Shown here: positions 16,397 to 23,801 of the stretch, in pieces
Layout: each line of letters opens with the position of its first letter
How positions within the stretch are numbered: the first letter of the stretch is position 1
Assembly (NCBI GenBank): GCA_030065155.1
Contig: JASJDI010000020.1
Location: 1-44,758, forward strand
Direction of reading: 5' to 3'
DNA from: Xenococcaceae cyanobacterium MO_188.B29
GTDB lineage: Bacteria > Cyanobacteriota > Cyanobacteriia > Cyanobacteriales > Xenococcaceae
Length of the DNA stretch: 44,758 bases
Program-made: the position numbers and the translations under genes
Notes under the pieces: generated by a model
Told to the model about the DNA's origin: nothing
Databases searched by the model: none
The model's input: the letters and a program-made list of their open reading frames with translations, nothing else

Positions 16397-17117
16397 GATT
16401 TTGAGGTTGATAGAGGGATAATTTCTGTATCTGTTGTTCCAAATTCTCGATTCGCTCAAGTAAAGAACGAATTATTTTAGCTTCTGGATCGGGTAGTTTG
16501 CCATGTTCGAGAGGACAACCATGACCAGTGCGGGAGACTACGCGACCTGGAACTCCTACCACCGTACAATCATCTGGTACATTCCTCAGCACGATCGAAC
16601 CTGCGCCAACACGAACATTACTACCAATATTAATATTTCCTAAAACTTTTGCTCCCGCACCGACTACAACATTATTACCTAAAGTCGGATGGCGTTTTCC
16701 TGTTTGCTTTCCAGTTCCCCCTAGGGTAACGTTTTGGTAGATTAAACAGTAATCTCCAATTACGGCAGTCTCACCAATAACTACCCCCATGCCGTGATCT
16801 ATAAACACTCCTTTCCCAATAGTTGCACCAGGATGAATTTCAATCCCAGTCATAAATCTGCCCAAGTGAGATAAAAAACGGGGCAATAGGGGAACTCGGT
16901 TTTGCAACAACCAATGAGCTATTCTATATAGTGCCAAAGCATGAACGCCAGGGTAGCATATTAGTACCTCTAGCCAATTATTTGCTGCGGGGTCACGCTC
17001 AAAGATAATCTTAAAATCTGTCCAGAGAGTTGTTAGCCAAAACATATCTGCTAACAATTTATTTTGCTTGTTGAGTGTTCTCTCTCTTTCTCTGTTAATA
17101 GTTAGTGGCTGTTGCAT
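16389..17117 (-). CDS. nifP: Serine O-acetyltransferase NifP (CysE type)
   Basis: A 242-residue left-handed beta-helix acetyltransferase making O-acetylserine for cysteine, the sulphur donor for NifS. Helical N-domain [20 protein letters not shown], then hexapeptide repeats from about 92 with the catalytic segment [18 protein letters not shown] and [20 protein letters not shown], ending [10 protein letters not shown]25 ([11 protein letters not shown], 17045) is an alternative start that matches common CysE lengths better. It heads the minus-strand nif series and has the shared AATACT array about 0.3 kb upstream, as nifB does. A housekeeping cysE is the alternative, but position and promoter favour nifP. 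Confidence 0.9.
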   Translation of the reverse strand: MQQPLTINRERERTLNKQNKLLADMFWLTTLWTDFKIIFERDPAANNWLEVLICYPGVHALALYRIAHWLLQNRVPLLPRFLSHLGRFMTGIEIHPGATIGKGVFIDHGMGVVIGETAVIGDYCLIYQNVTLGGTGKQTGKRHPTLGNNVVVGAGAKVLGNINIGSNVRVGAGSIVLRNVPDDCTVVGVPGRVVSRTGHGCPLEHGKLPDPEAKIIRSLLERIENLEQQIQKLSLYQPQNHV

Positions 17118-17182
17118 TGTTTTGATGGGAAGAGGTTATCTTGGTGTCTTTTTTGTCTTTCGTCCTTTTTAGTTAAATTGCC

Positions 17183-17231
17183 AATGACTAATAACCAATG
17201 ATCAACAACTAATGACTAACGACTAATGACT
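17183..17231. repeat. Seven-unit heptamer array upstream of nifP
   Basis: AATGACT, AATAACC, AATGATC, AACAACT, AATGACT, AACGACT, AATGACT. It lies between the nifP start and its candidate promoter array, so it would be in the 5' leader. Confidence 0.85.
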
Positions 17232-17410
17232 AACTTTATATAATGCTTATATCAATAGCCCCAATTTTGTTTTGAGAGACAGACCAGGGTTAGATTGATT
17301 AGATTTATTAAAATGTACTTATAAATTAGAAACTTAGAACAGATAAGGTGTTGAGCGATCGATAAGTTTTTATTGGGGTATATCTACTGGTATTTTTGCC
17401 AACAGGTCTG

Positions 17411-17450
17411 AGTATTGTTTGGTCAAGGTATTAGTATTTAGTACTCAAGA
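17411..17450 (-). promoter_or_regulatory. Candidate activator array upstream of nifP
   Basis: Read on the minus strand: TCTTGAG, 3 nt, TAAATACTAA, 14 nt, AATACTCAGACC begins at 17450. The two AATACT hexamers start 22 bp apart. The same elements with identical spacing are upstream of nifB (23812-23857). It is about 0.3 kb before the nifP start. A CnfR-like activator is the natural candidate from what is known of nifP/nifB control in non-heterocystous cyanobacteria; no such regulator gene is in the window. Confidence 0.6.
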
Positions 17451-17852
17451 TGATACTCTACACAACCCAGTTAAACTCGGAAATAGATCTAAGTACTGTT
17501 GCCATAAATTCAGTACTCATTAAGCTAGGAAAGGAGAAAAATCATACATCTTATACACTGTATAGTTTGTAGCTGTTGTTACTTTTTTGGGAAACTGTCG
17601 AGATACACATATCAAACTTAGCTAAATAATTACGTTAGAATAGTATTAATTTACATGTAGATTTCAGACAGAAACAAATCCACAGCAAAAATTGAATTCC
17701 GTAACAATTCTGGAGAGGTGTGACAAGCCTACTCCATTTTTTTTGTTTTTTGAGTGAGTTATAGATCGCTAATCACTAAGTTGTAGCTTGGCATTCCCAT
17801 CTGGCAATTAGAATTTTTCAGAAGTGCGATCGCCCTTTTTATCACCTAAAAT

Positions 17853-18194
17853 ATGAATTACACAGAATTCAAAACAGTAATTATGATTTCAGATAACAGC
17901 CTAAAAAATGCTGAACTTTTAGCCAAAAATCGAGAAATATATCCCAGTATAGAAACCCGCAACTATTTAAAACGTCAAAGTGAATTATATGAGCAGTTTA
18001 AACCAAAACTTTTAGAAAAATATGCTGGTATGTATATCATCTTTGAAGATGGCAAAGTAATTGATGTGGATAAAGATGAAACAACATTAGTGATGCGAGC
18101 TTATGAAATGATGGGAATCAAAGACTTATTTGTGAAAAAAGTTATTGATAATGAACCTACTTTAAGAGCAAGAGTACCTTTTACACTTCAATAG
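17853..18194 (+). CDS. DUF5678-like small protein
   Basis: A 113-residue soluble protein. The segment LYEQFKPKLLEKYAGMYIIFEDGKVIDVDKDETTLVMRAYE resembles DUF5678-type proteins (a short alpha-beta unit with a YxGxxI-x-EDGKVID core) common in cyanobacteria. M11 (MISDNSL) is an alternative start. It is followed after 11 bp by a retropepsin-like gene, a pairing I have seen repeatedly in cyanobacterial genomes; the function of the pair is unknown. Confidence 0.6.
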   Translation: MNYTEFKTVIMISDNSLKNAELLAKNREIYPSIETRNYLKRQSELYEQFKPKLLEKYAGMYIIFEDGKVIDVDKDETTLVMRAYEMMGIKDLFVKKVIDNEPTLRARVPFTLQ

Positions 18195-18205
18195 ATAATT
18201 GTTCG

Positions 18206-18622
18206 GTGAATTTTTATAAATATACTATTCTTGGCAACGGAGAAATTCCTTCTGCTCCCATTTTAAATATCAAAATAATTTCTTTAGATAAAAATAATCT
18301 GAAAACCGTTGATTGTTCTGCTTTTTTAGACACAGGCTCAGATTGTAGTTTAATTCCTTTGAATTTTTTAGCGAAAATACAAGCTAAAGTAGCCAGTGGA
18401 TTAACTAAAATTCAGGTTATGGGAGTAGGTGGCAAAAACGTTACTGTTTTCCCCTACTATGTCTCAGTAGTAATTGATAAATATACTATTCCTTTTGTCA
18501 AAGTTTATGGTTGTGCAATTCAAGATACTAATGGAATTGCCATTTTGGGAAGAGATATTTTAAATAAACTGTGTATAAAATTTGACGGTAAAAAAGAAAT
18601 ATTAACTTTTTTAGATGGTTGA
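18206..18622 (+). CDS. Retropepsin-like aspartyl protease
   Basis: A 138-residue protein beginning with GTG at 18206. The catalytic motif is FLDTGSDCSLIP (single D-T-G), and the second half ends GIAILGRDILNKLCIKFDG, equivalent to the ILGRDxL motif near the C-terminus of retropepsin folds. It would act as a dimer. No transmembrane segment or secretion signal. Paired with the upstream DUF5678-like gene, 11 bp apart. No substrate can be inferred. Confidence 0.8.
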   Translation: MNFYKYTILGNGEIPSAPILNIKIISLDKNNLKTVDCSAFLDTGSDCSLIPLNFLAKIQAKVASGLTKIQVMGVGGKNVTVFPYYVSVVIDKYTIPFVKVYGCAIQDTNGIAILGRDILNKLCIKFDGKKEILTFLDG

Positions 18623-18625
18623 ATA

Positions 18626-18660
18626 GCGATCGCCAATCTGAGATTTTACTAAGTGCGATC
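18626..18660 (+). repeat. 35-bp HIP1-flanked intergenic repeat, copy A (interrupted at its end)
   Basis: GCGATCGCCAATCTGAGATT followed by TTACTAAGTGCGATC. Copy B at 23103-23137 differs at one position (T to G). In copy A the right-hand HIP1 site is split by a 70-bp insert plus a repeated GATC; in copy B it is intact (GCGATCGC). Confidence 0.85.
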
Positions 18661-18734
18661 AGTGAAGCTGGCACTGCGCGAGACCTTCGGTAGTCGCTGT
18701 CGCGGTCAGCGACAGCACGGCTCGGAACGAGATC
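18661..18734 (+). mobile_element. 74-bp insertion at a HIP1 site with GATC duplication
   Basis: 70 bp of GC-rich sequence lies between GCGATC (18655-18660) and GATCGC (18731-18736). Copy B of the surrounding repeat (23103-23137) reads straight through as GCGATCGC, so this is an insertion with a 4-bp GATC repeat. The insert has internal palindromes, for example GTCGCTGTCGC/GTCAGCGACAG. No coding capacity. It is not a known IS; a miniature mobile or recombination-derived unit. Confidence 0.75.
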
Positions 18735-18807
18735 GCTGTTGAAATGCTATTTTTTAATTATGGATTGGGCAAAACAACCATAGTGTAGCTATCTATGAAT
18801 TTGATTA

Positions 18808-19716
18808 ATGGCTGAGGCGATCGCAATATACCATTCAATGGCAGAATTTTATGCTTCTATGGGAGGGACTCTCGAACAAGAAGTTGAATTTACTATTCAT
18901 CGTTTAGAAAAAGTTCACGGAGATGTCCCAGTAAAATCCCCGCTGTTTCGGGCAAACTACTATTCCATCATCATCATCGGTAGTGGTCGGGGAAGATATA
19001 TCATCGATAATCATTCTTATGCAACTAAACCTTATACTATCTACTTTACTAATCCAGGTCATCTTAAAGGCTTTGAAATTCACGAATTAGCCACAGGTTT
19101 TGTCATCACCTTTGCTGAATCTTTTCTTAAGCAGTATGTAAGAGAAGATATTTTTGATGAATTTCCGTTTCTCATTGCTGAAGTTGCTCCGCCTCAATAT
19201 ACTAACCAGGATATATTTCAAGAATTTAACGATCTGGGAAATCAGCTTATCCGTGAATACCAAAGCCATTCAAACTATAAATTTAAGATTATCGGCAGCT
19301 TGATGGTGGTGCTGCTACTAAAAATTAAAGAGAAATTTTGGCGCACCTACGATCCAATTAACGAGTCAGATAGTCGATCGCAGATCGTACTTACATTTAA
19401 ACGCAACCTAGAAAAACACTTTCGAGATTTAACCGCAGGTAATGTAGATACTTTGTACCAAGTTCAAGACTATGCGGAAGCTCAATATTTACATCCTAGC
19501 TATCTGAGTACAGTAATTAAAAGTAAAACGGGTAAATCTGTTAATAATTGGATTGCCGAAAAAGTTATTGCCGAAGCTCAAGCTATTTTATCGCGATCGT
19601 CTGTTTCTATCCAAGAAGTTGCTTATCAACTAGGTTTTCAAGAACCAGGTCATTTTTCCCGCTATTTTAAAAAGCATACTGGCATGAGTCCTTCTGTTTT
19701 TCGCGAGAATCTGTAA
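18808..19716 (+). CDS. AraC-family transcriptional regulator
   Basis: A 302-residue regulator. The N-terminal part (about 45-130; SIIIIGSGRGRYIIDNHSYA) is a cupin-like sensor. The C-terminal ~100 residues hold the two AraC helix-turn-helix motifs: VQDYAEAQYLHPSYLSTVIK and VSIQEVAYQLGFQEPGHFSR, followed by YFKKHTGMSPSVFR. The next gene, an alpha/beta hydrolase, starts 24 bp downstream on the same strand and is its most likely target or partner. It is part of the non-nif block between the nifP and nifB promoters. Confidence 0.92.
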   Translation: MAEAIAIYHSMAEFYASMGGTLEQEVEFTIHRLEKVHGDVPVKSPLFRANYYSIIIIGSGRGRYIIDNHSYATKPYTIYFTNPGHLKGFEIHELATGFVITFAESFLKQYVREDIFDEFPFLIAEVAPPQYTNQDIFQEFNDLGNQLIREYQSHSNYKFKIIGSLMVVLLLKIKEKFWRTYDPINESDSRSQIVLTFKRNLEKHFRDLTAGNVDTLYQVQDYAEAQYLHPSYLSTVIKSKTGKSVNNWIAEKVIAEAQAILSRSSVSIQEVAYQLGFQEPGHFSRYFKKHTGMSPSVFRENL

Positions 19717-19740
19717 ATTAATAATTCTGAGAGTTTTTTT

Positions 19741-20928
19741 ATGCTTGGATTTTTATTTGGAAATTTAAAAGAACTACCAAAACCAGTAGGTAAATATCCT
19801 GTGGGAATTACACAATTAGATTTTACCGATAAGAGTAGAAAAAAGGTGTTTCCATTTGAAGAGGATAATGCATTTAGAGAAATTCCTGTAAAGATATTTT
19901 ATCCAGCCGAAAGCAATGAAGGTAAATCTAGCACATCTTACTCTTCTCCCGAAGTATTAGAAGTTCTCAACAAAATGACATTTGGACTCGTGTCAAAAAA
20001 TGTCACAAAAGTTAAGACAAATTGTTATGAAAATGCACTAATTGCAACAAGCAAAGATAAGTATCCAGTCATTCTTTTTAATCATGGTTATGGTGCTTAC
20101 GCCATGCAAAATACGATATTATGTTCCGATTTGGCTAGTTCGGGATATATAGTTGTTTCTGTAGGTCATCCTTATGAAGCTTCAGGTGTAAAATATTTGG
20201 ATGGCAGGGTAATAAAAATGGATAAAACTACCCAGAAAAATCTGAGATCGAACACTTCTTTAAAATCGACCCGAAAAGTTTTAAAAGCTTCTAGCAAAGA
20301 ATATTATTCAGATAGCCAAGTAATGGAAATAGCAGAGAAACGATATTTAAAAGACTATAAAAGTTTGACTGACAATGTAAAGATATGGGTAGCTGATTCT
20401 GTCTTTGTAGCCGACCAATTAGAAGCTTTAAATGAAGGTCAAACAGAATCAATATTTAAAAATAAATTAAAGCTCGATTTAGGAATTGGTATTACTGGTC
20501 ATTCTTATGGAGGGGCGACTGCTGCTCAGACTTGTTTAAATGACAGTAGATTTGTAGCTGGAATAAATATTGATGGTGGAACTTGTGGAGACTTTTTGTA
20601 TAAAGATATCAAAACACCTTTTATGCTTTTAGGTACTCATTTGATCAAAAATGTTTCAAGAACGACTTATATATACAATACAGAAGATACCTATATGGCA
20701 ATTTTAGATAATACAGAACATTTGGGTTATTCAGATGCACTATTTATCTCAAGACAAGCAAATCTTGGAAATAAAATAGGAAAAAGAGAGAAATATGAAT
20801 TCCGTGAAATTGTTACTAATTATCACTTAAAGTTTTTTGAAAAATACTTACTTGGCGAGCGAGGAATTGAGCTAAAATATCTGAAATATGATGGTGTTGA
20901 GTTTAGGCAGAAATTAAAGAAAAATTAG
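19741..20928 (+). CDS. Alpha/beta hydrolase (PAF-acetylhydrolase-like)
   Basis: A 395-residue hydrolase. The nucleophile elbow is GHSYGG with S255; the oxyanion-hole segment is LFNHGYGAYAMQ near residue 115; an Asp near NIDGGT and a His in DNTEHLGYSD could complete the triad. The pattern resembles platelet-activating-factor acetylhydrolase/dienelactone hydrolase relatives. No signal peptide. Substrate unknown; esterase or lipase activity is likely. It is 24 bp after the AraC gene. Confidence 0.75.
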   Translation: MLGFLFGNLKELPKPVGKYPVGITQLDFTDKSRKKVFPFEEDNAFREIPVKIFYPAESNEGKSSTSYSSPEVLEVLNKMTFGLVSKNVTKVKTNCYENALIATSKDKYPVILFNHGYGAYAMQNTILCSDLASSGYIVVSVGHPYEASGVKYLDGRVIKMDKTTQKNLRSNTSLKSTRKVLKASSKEYYSDSQVMEIAEKRYLKDYKSLTDNVKIWVADSVFVADQLEALNEGQTESIFKNKLKLDLGIGITGHSYGGATAAQTCLNDSRFVAGINIDGGTCGDFLYKDIKTPFMLLGTHLIKNVSRTTYIYNTEDTYMAILDNTEHLGYSDALFISRQANLGNKIGKREKYEFREIVTNYHLKFFEKYLLGERGIELKYLKYDGVEFRQKLKKN

Positions 20929-20955
20929 ACACAGTAGCATTGCTTTAATAATGAT

Positions 20956-21139
20956 TTACTCTAATACCTCAACTCTTTTAGCTGTTTTTAACTTGCGACC
21001 AAAAGTAACCGTATTTATGCATCCATGATGATGATTAGCTGAACCGATAAGATAATCGGCAAAATAAGAGATTTGGTAGTAAATTCCTAAGAAATCGATC
21101 GCTCGATCTTGAAAATATTCATGTACTTCCCTATTAGTT
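20956..21139 (-). pseudogene. PIN-domain toxin remnant, copy 1
   Basis: On the minus strand a start-less open frame ends ADYLIGSANHHHGCINTV, TFGRKLKTAKRVEVLE, stop at 20956. It matches the C-terminal half of VapC-type PIN ribonucleases and the second remnant at 23147. The catalytic Asp of the TFD motif is Gly here. The N-terminal half is missing (a stop lies before 21139) and there is no antitoxin. A dead fragment. Confidence 0.7.
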
Positions 21140-21194
21140 TATCGGTAAATTAAAACCAAAGTTAACAAAATTAATAACGAAGGGATTATAAATC

Positions 21195-21446
21195 ATGAAA
21201 TATCGTCAACTAGGCAATACAGACAAACAAGTATCTGCGATTGGTTTAGGCTGCATGGGACTGTCTGATTTTTATAGAAGCGATCAGCTTCGCTCGCAGG
21301 CTCTGCCTGATCGCGTTACCGAAAATGCCCAAGCGGTTGAGATTGAATTGAGCAGTGAAGATAAAGAGTGCATCGAATTAATTATGCTATTGGGTGCTGC
21401 TGCTGGTACGCGCTATCCCGAAGCACTGATGAATACGGTTAACTAA
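21195..21446 (+). pseudogene. Aldo/keto reductase with large internal deletion
   Basis: The 83-residue frame starts exactly like an aldo/keto reductase ([27 protein letters not shown]) and then jumps to the typical C-terminus ([20 protein letters not shown], then [15 protein letters not shown]). About 230 residues, including the catalytic D-Y-K-H set, are missing. The junction holds a 27-bp GATC-bounded unit (21282-21308). Reading frame is kept but activity is not possible. It ends 4 bp before the Crp gene. Confidence 0.85.
21282..21308 (+). mobile_element. 27-bp GATC-bounded insertion in the aldo/keto reductase remnant
   Basis: GATCAGCTTCGCT followed by CGCAGGCTCTGCCT, then GATCG. The same 27-nt length and the same first 13 bases occur in the insertion within the second PIN remnant (23188-23218, minus). 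It adds nine codons in frame. Confidence 0.7.
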
Positions 21447-21450
21447 TAGC

Positions 21451-22107
21451 ATGAATCTTTTAAATCTTGACAGTTTGCCATCTCTTCTACAAAATGCAGC
21501 TACAAGCTATTCTTTTACTGCTGGACAAAGACTGTTTCGACAGGGCGATCGCCAAAACAATTTTTATATAGTTGAAACTGGGCGAGTTAAATTAGTTCGC
21601 TACACTATCGAAGGCAGAATGGTTGTTTTACAAGTTGTCAGAAGAGGTGAAAGCCTAGGCGAAAATACTTTTATTTCTGGTGCTTATTCTTGTACCGCCA
21701 TAGCGGAAATAGCTTCACGGACGATCGTTTATCCGCAATCATTACTAATACAAGCTTTACAGGAATATCCAGAACTAGCAGAGGATTTAAACTATAAACT
21801 GACTAGAAAAATTCAGTCTCTTAAAGTTAGTTTGGAATTGCTCCAGATTAGGTCGGCTCATTTAAGGTTATTTCAATATCTACAATATAATGCTGCTTTT
21901 TCTAATAATCAAACAGTCGTCAACACCTCGATTGGATATGCTGGGGAAACCCCAGCATCCCTCTCGGTCAATCTAGACCAACCCTGGAAAGAAATTGCTG
22001 CCGAACTAGATTTAGCTCCGCGAACTGTATCGAGAGCTTTAGCAAGATTAGAATACGAGGGCAGAATTACGCGTCAAGCCGATTCTATTATTTTGTCAAC
22101 TTTTTGA
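21451..22107 (+). CDS. Crp/Fnr-family transcriptional regulator
   Basis: A 218-residue regulator. The cyclic-nucleotide-binding-like domain spans about 5-120 (RQGDRQNNFYIVETGRVKLV, GESLGENTF); the C-terminal winged helix includes KEIAAELDLAPRTVSRALAR. No FNR-type Cys cluster is seen, so it is Crp-like rather than an O2 sensor. Residues about 158-173 (TSIGYAGETPASLSV) look like an in-frame insertion carrying a palindrome, between the dimer helix and the DNA-binding domain. The likely targets are adjacent genes; the effector is unknown. Confidence 0.88.
   Translation: MNLLNLDSLPSLLQNAATSYSFTAGQRLFRQGDRQNNFYIVETGRVKLVRYTIEGRMVVLQVVRRGESLGENTFISGAYSCTAIAEIASRTIVYPQSLLIQALQEYPELAEDLNYKLTRKIQSLKVSLELLQIRSAHLRLFQYLQYNAAFSNNQTVVNTSIGYAGETPASLSVNLDQPWKEIAAELDLAPRTVSRALARLEYEGRITRQADSIILSTF
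21934..21960 (+). repeat. Palindromic insert within the Crp gene
   Basis: GGAT, AT, GCTGGGG, AAA, CCCCAGC, ATCC: an 11-bp stem with a 2-nt bulge and 3-nt loop, inside coding sequence at the hinge between the sensor and DNA-binding domains. Probably a small inserted palindrome, in frame. Confidence 0.6.
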
Positions 22108-22219
22108 GATCAAGGGATTGAGGTCTAGTCATTTTAGTATCCATACGATACTACCTAATTTTTCAACATTACCTATGATCCAGGCAACAGAAATATAAAA
22201 AAAATATTAAGAGGCAATC

Positions 22220-23092
22220 ATGAGTACAAATAGACGCAAATTCTTGGGTGCAATTGGAGCAACAAGTTTAGTTGGCTCAATTGCTACACAACAAGCTAAT
22301 GCTCAATCTCAACCTATCGCGACTACTCTTTCTAATTCGGAGCGAGAATTAGCTGGCAAAGTGGCGATTGTAACTGGGGCTAGAGCAAACCTGGGGCGTG
22401 GTTTTGCTGAAGCATTAGCCAAACATGGTGCGGATATAGTCGTGCATTATCATCGAGAGTCAACAAGAGACCAGGCAGAGGAAACCGCCAGCCTAGTGGA
22501 AGCTCAAGGTGCGCGTGCTGCTTTAGTACAAGGAGATTTGGGTCAAGTTGAAACAGTTATGCGGACGTTCGATACTGCCATAGAAAACTTCGGACGGTTG
22601 GATATTCTAGTCAACAATGCAGGGGCAATTGTGAAAAAACCAATGGCAGAAGTCACCGATGAAGAACTCGATCGCATGATTAACATCAATACAAAGGGAA
22701 CTTTCTTATGTATGCGCGAAGCAGCACGGCGTATCTCAGATAATGGGCGTATTATCAACATTGGTACTTCACTTTTAGCGGGAATGGCTCCTAATTACTC
22801 TGCCTATGCAGGAACGAAATCAACTATGGAAGAAGTAACTCGCATGGGAGCGCGGGAATTAGGGGAACGAGGTATTACTGTTAACACTATTTCCCCTGGC
22901 CCTGTAGATACCCCTTTCTTTCACAGTCAGGAAACCCCTGAGACAACCAGATTTGCTTCTAATCTCGCCGTTGCTGGTCGTCTAGGTAAAATTAGTGATA
23001 TTGTTCCGTTAGTAGAGTTTCTAGCTTTACCTAGTTCTCAATGGATTACAGGACAGACAATTTGGATTAACGGAGGCTACCTAACGCGGTAA
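22220..23092 (+). CDS. Short-chain dehydrogenase/reductase with Tat-type signal
   Basis: A 290-residue SDR. The N-terminus NRRKFLGAIGATSLVGSIAT is a twin-arginine signal (R5, R6, then a hydrophobic stretch and AQA-type cleavage region near 29). The mature domain has the cofactor loop VTGARANLGRGFAEAL, the NNAG motif, YSAYAGTKS (catalytic Y and K) and the C-terminal WITGQTIWINGG. Most SDRs are cytoplasmic, so the Tat signal implies a folded, cofactor-loaded periplasmic enzyme, or a signal that is only a remnant. Substrate unknown. Follows the Crp gene after 112 bp. Confidence 0.85.
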   Translation: MSTNRRKFLGAIGATSLVGSIATQQANAQSQPIATTLSNSERELAGKVAIVTGARANLGRGFAEALAKHGADIVVHYHRESTRDQAEETASLVEAQGARAALVQGDLGQVETVMRTFDTAIENFGRLDILVNNAGAIVKKPMAEVTDEELDRMININTKGTFLCMREAARRISDNGRIINIGTSLLAGMAPNYSAYAGTKSTMEEVTRMGARELGERGITVNTISPGPVDTPFFHSQETPETTRFASNLAVAGRLGKISDIVPLVEFLALPSSQWITGQTIWINGGYLTR

Positions 23093-23102
23093 TCTAGTTC
23101 AA

Positions 23103-23137
23103 GCGATCGCCAATCTGAGATTTGACTAAGTGCGATC
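23103..23137 (+). repeat. 35-bp HIP1-flanked intergenic repeat, copy B (intact)
   Basis: Identical to 18626-18660 except one base, and with an intact GCGATCGC at its right end. It is the empty-site reference for the 74-bp insertion at 18661. Confidence 0.85.
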
Positions 23138-23146
23138 GCTCTTTAC

Positions 23147-23400
23147 TTACTCTAAAACTTTAAATCTTGTAGCTGTTTTTAACTTACGATCTCGCGTAGC
23201 GAGGCAGCGAAGCTGATCGAAAGTAACAGTACTTATACATTCATGATGATGATTAGCTGAACCAATAAGATAATCGGCAAAATCGGCTGTTCCTTTTTTA
23301 CTTAAAGCGATCGCTTGATAGATAATCGCTCTATTTTCAAATTCAAACTTAGAACTTTGTAACATCAGTTCTAAAGTCTGTATGATCTCTGCTTTGGAAT
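23147..23400 (-). pseudogene. PIN-domain toxin remnant, copy 2
   Basis: The minus-strand frame includes IIQTLELMLQSSKFEFEN, RAIIYQAIALSKKGTADFAD, YLIGSANHHHECISTVTFD and RKLKTATRFKVLE, the middle and C-terminal parts of a VapC-like PIN ribonuclease. The first catalytic Asp region is absent: upstream sequence belongs to a different gene (GNAT remnant). A 27-bp GATC-bounded unit (23188-23214) inserts nine residues within the TFD-RKL motif. Clearly non-functional; paralogous to the remnant at 20956. Confidence 0.7.
23188..23218 (-). mobile_element. 27-bp GATC-bounded insertion in the second PIN remnant
   Basis: On the minus strand: GATCAGCTTCGCT followed by GCCTCGCTACGCGA, then GATCG. Without it the reading is TTC-GATCGT, matching PIN remnant copy 1 (TFGRKL) at this position, which lacks the insert. 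So insertion is shown by comparison within the window. Confidence 0.75.
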
Positions 23401-23404
23401 AAGG

Positions 23405-23549
23405 CGTTTTTTTTCTCAAGTAAATAGCATAAGTCTTCTTGGATAGTTTCAGGATTAAAGTTGTAGCAATCATAGGGAGAAGGATATTGCCAATTAAGAA
23501 TTAATAATGTTTGTTCCCTCTCTAGTGCTTGAAATGTAAGTATCATCAA
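23405..23549 (-). pseudogene. N-terminal remnant of a GNAT acetyltransferase
   Basis: The minus-strand frame starts MMILTFQALEREQTLLIL, then NWQYPSPYDCYNF, the usual opening of a GNAT-family acetyltransferase, but homology stops after about 45 residues, where PIN sequence in another frame takes over. No acetyl-CoA motif A remains. A deletion fusion of two dead genes. Confidence 0.55.
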
Positions 23550-23751
23550 TACTAAAAGTTGATCTGACCATCAAACTAATAGTAATTTTTTAGTTCAGTG
23601 AAAACAAATTAATTAAAAAAAAAGTTAAATTAGATACAGAATTGAATTTTATTGTTATATTGGTATCAGATTGAATTATCTATTTGGAAATTTGAGATTA
23701 AAGATAAAAGCACTATTGAGTGCAACTAACTTCCAGAAGAGATAAATTACG

Positions 23752-23778
23752 GTAAACGCTTTGAAATATAGTGTTTAC
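23752..23778 (+). promoter_or_regulatory. 27-bp imperfect palindrome upstream of nifB
   Basis: GTAAACGCT, 9-bp spacer TTGAAATAT, AGTGTTTAC: 8 of 9 arm positions are complementary. It ends 23 bp before the first AATACC element. The geometry suits a dimeric DNA-binding protein; the protein is unknown. Confidence 0.5.
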
Positions 23779-23801
23779 GGTGATTACTGTCGAGTAGATT
23801 A

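Larger units (their letters stand above)
17118..17852. other. 735-bp divergent intergenic region with nifP promoter elements
   Basis: It holds, from left to right, a seven-unit heptamer array (17183-17231), AT-rich leader, the paired AATACT elements of the nifP upstream array (17411-17450, read on minus), an inverted repeat GTACTG/CAGTAC with a 12-bp spacer (17493-17516), and about 330 bp of AT-rich DNA before the next gene. I find no open frame of note and no perfect NtcA box (GTA-N8-TAC). Confidence 0.6.

Noticed and set aside
16397-16459. Longer N-terminus for the small protein after nifP (start at 16459)
   Set aside because: It would lie wholly within nifP; the overlapping ATGTATAA start at 16396 is the better choice.
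21195-21446. Functional small aldo/keto reductase
   Set aside because: About 230 central residues including the catalytic set are missing, so it is a remnant.
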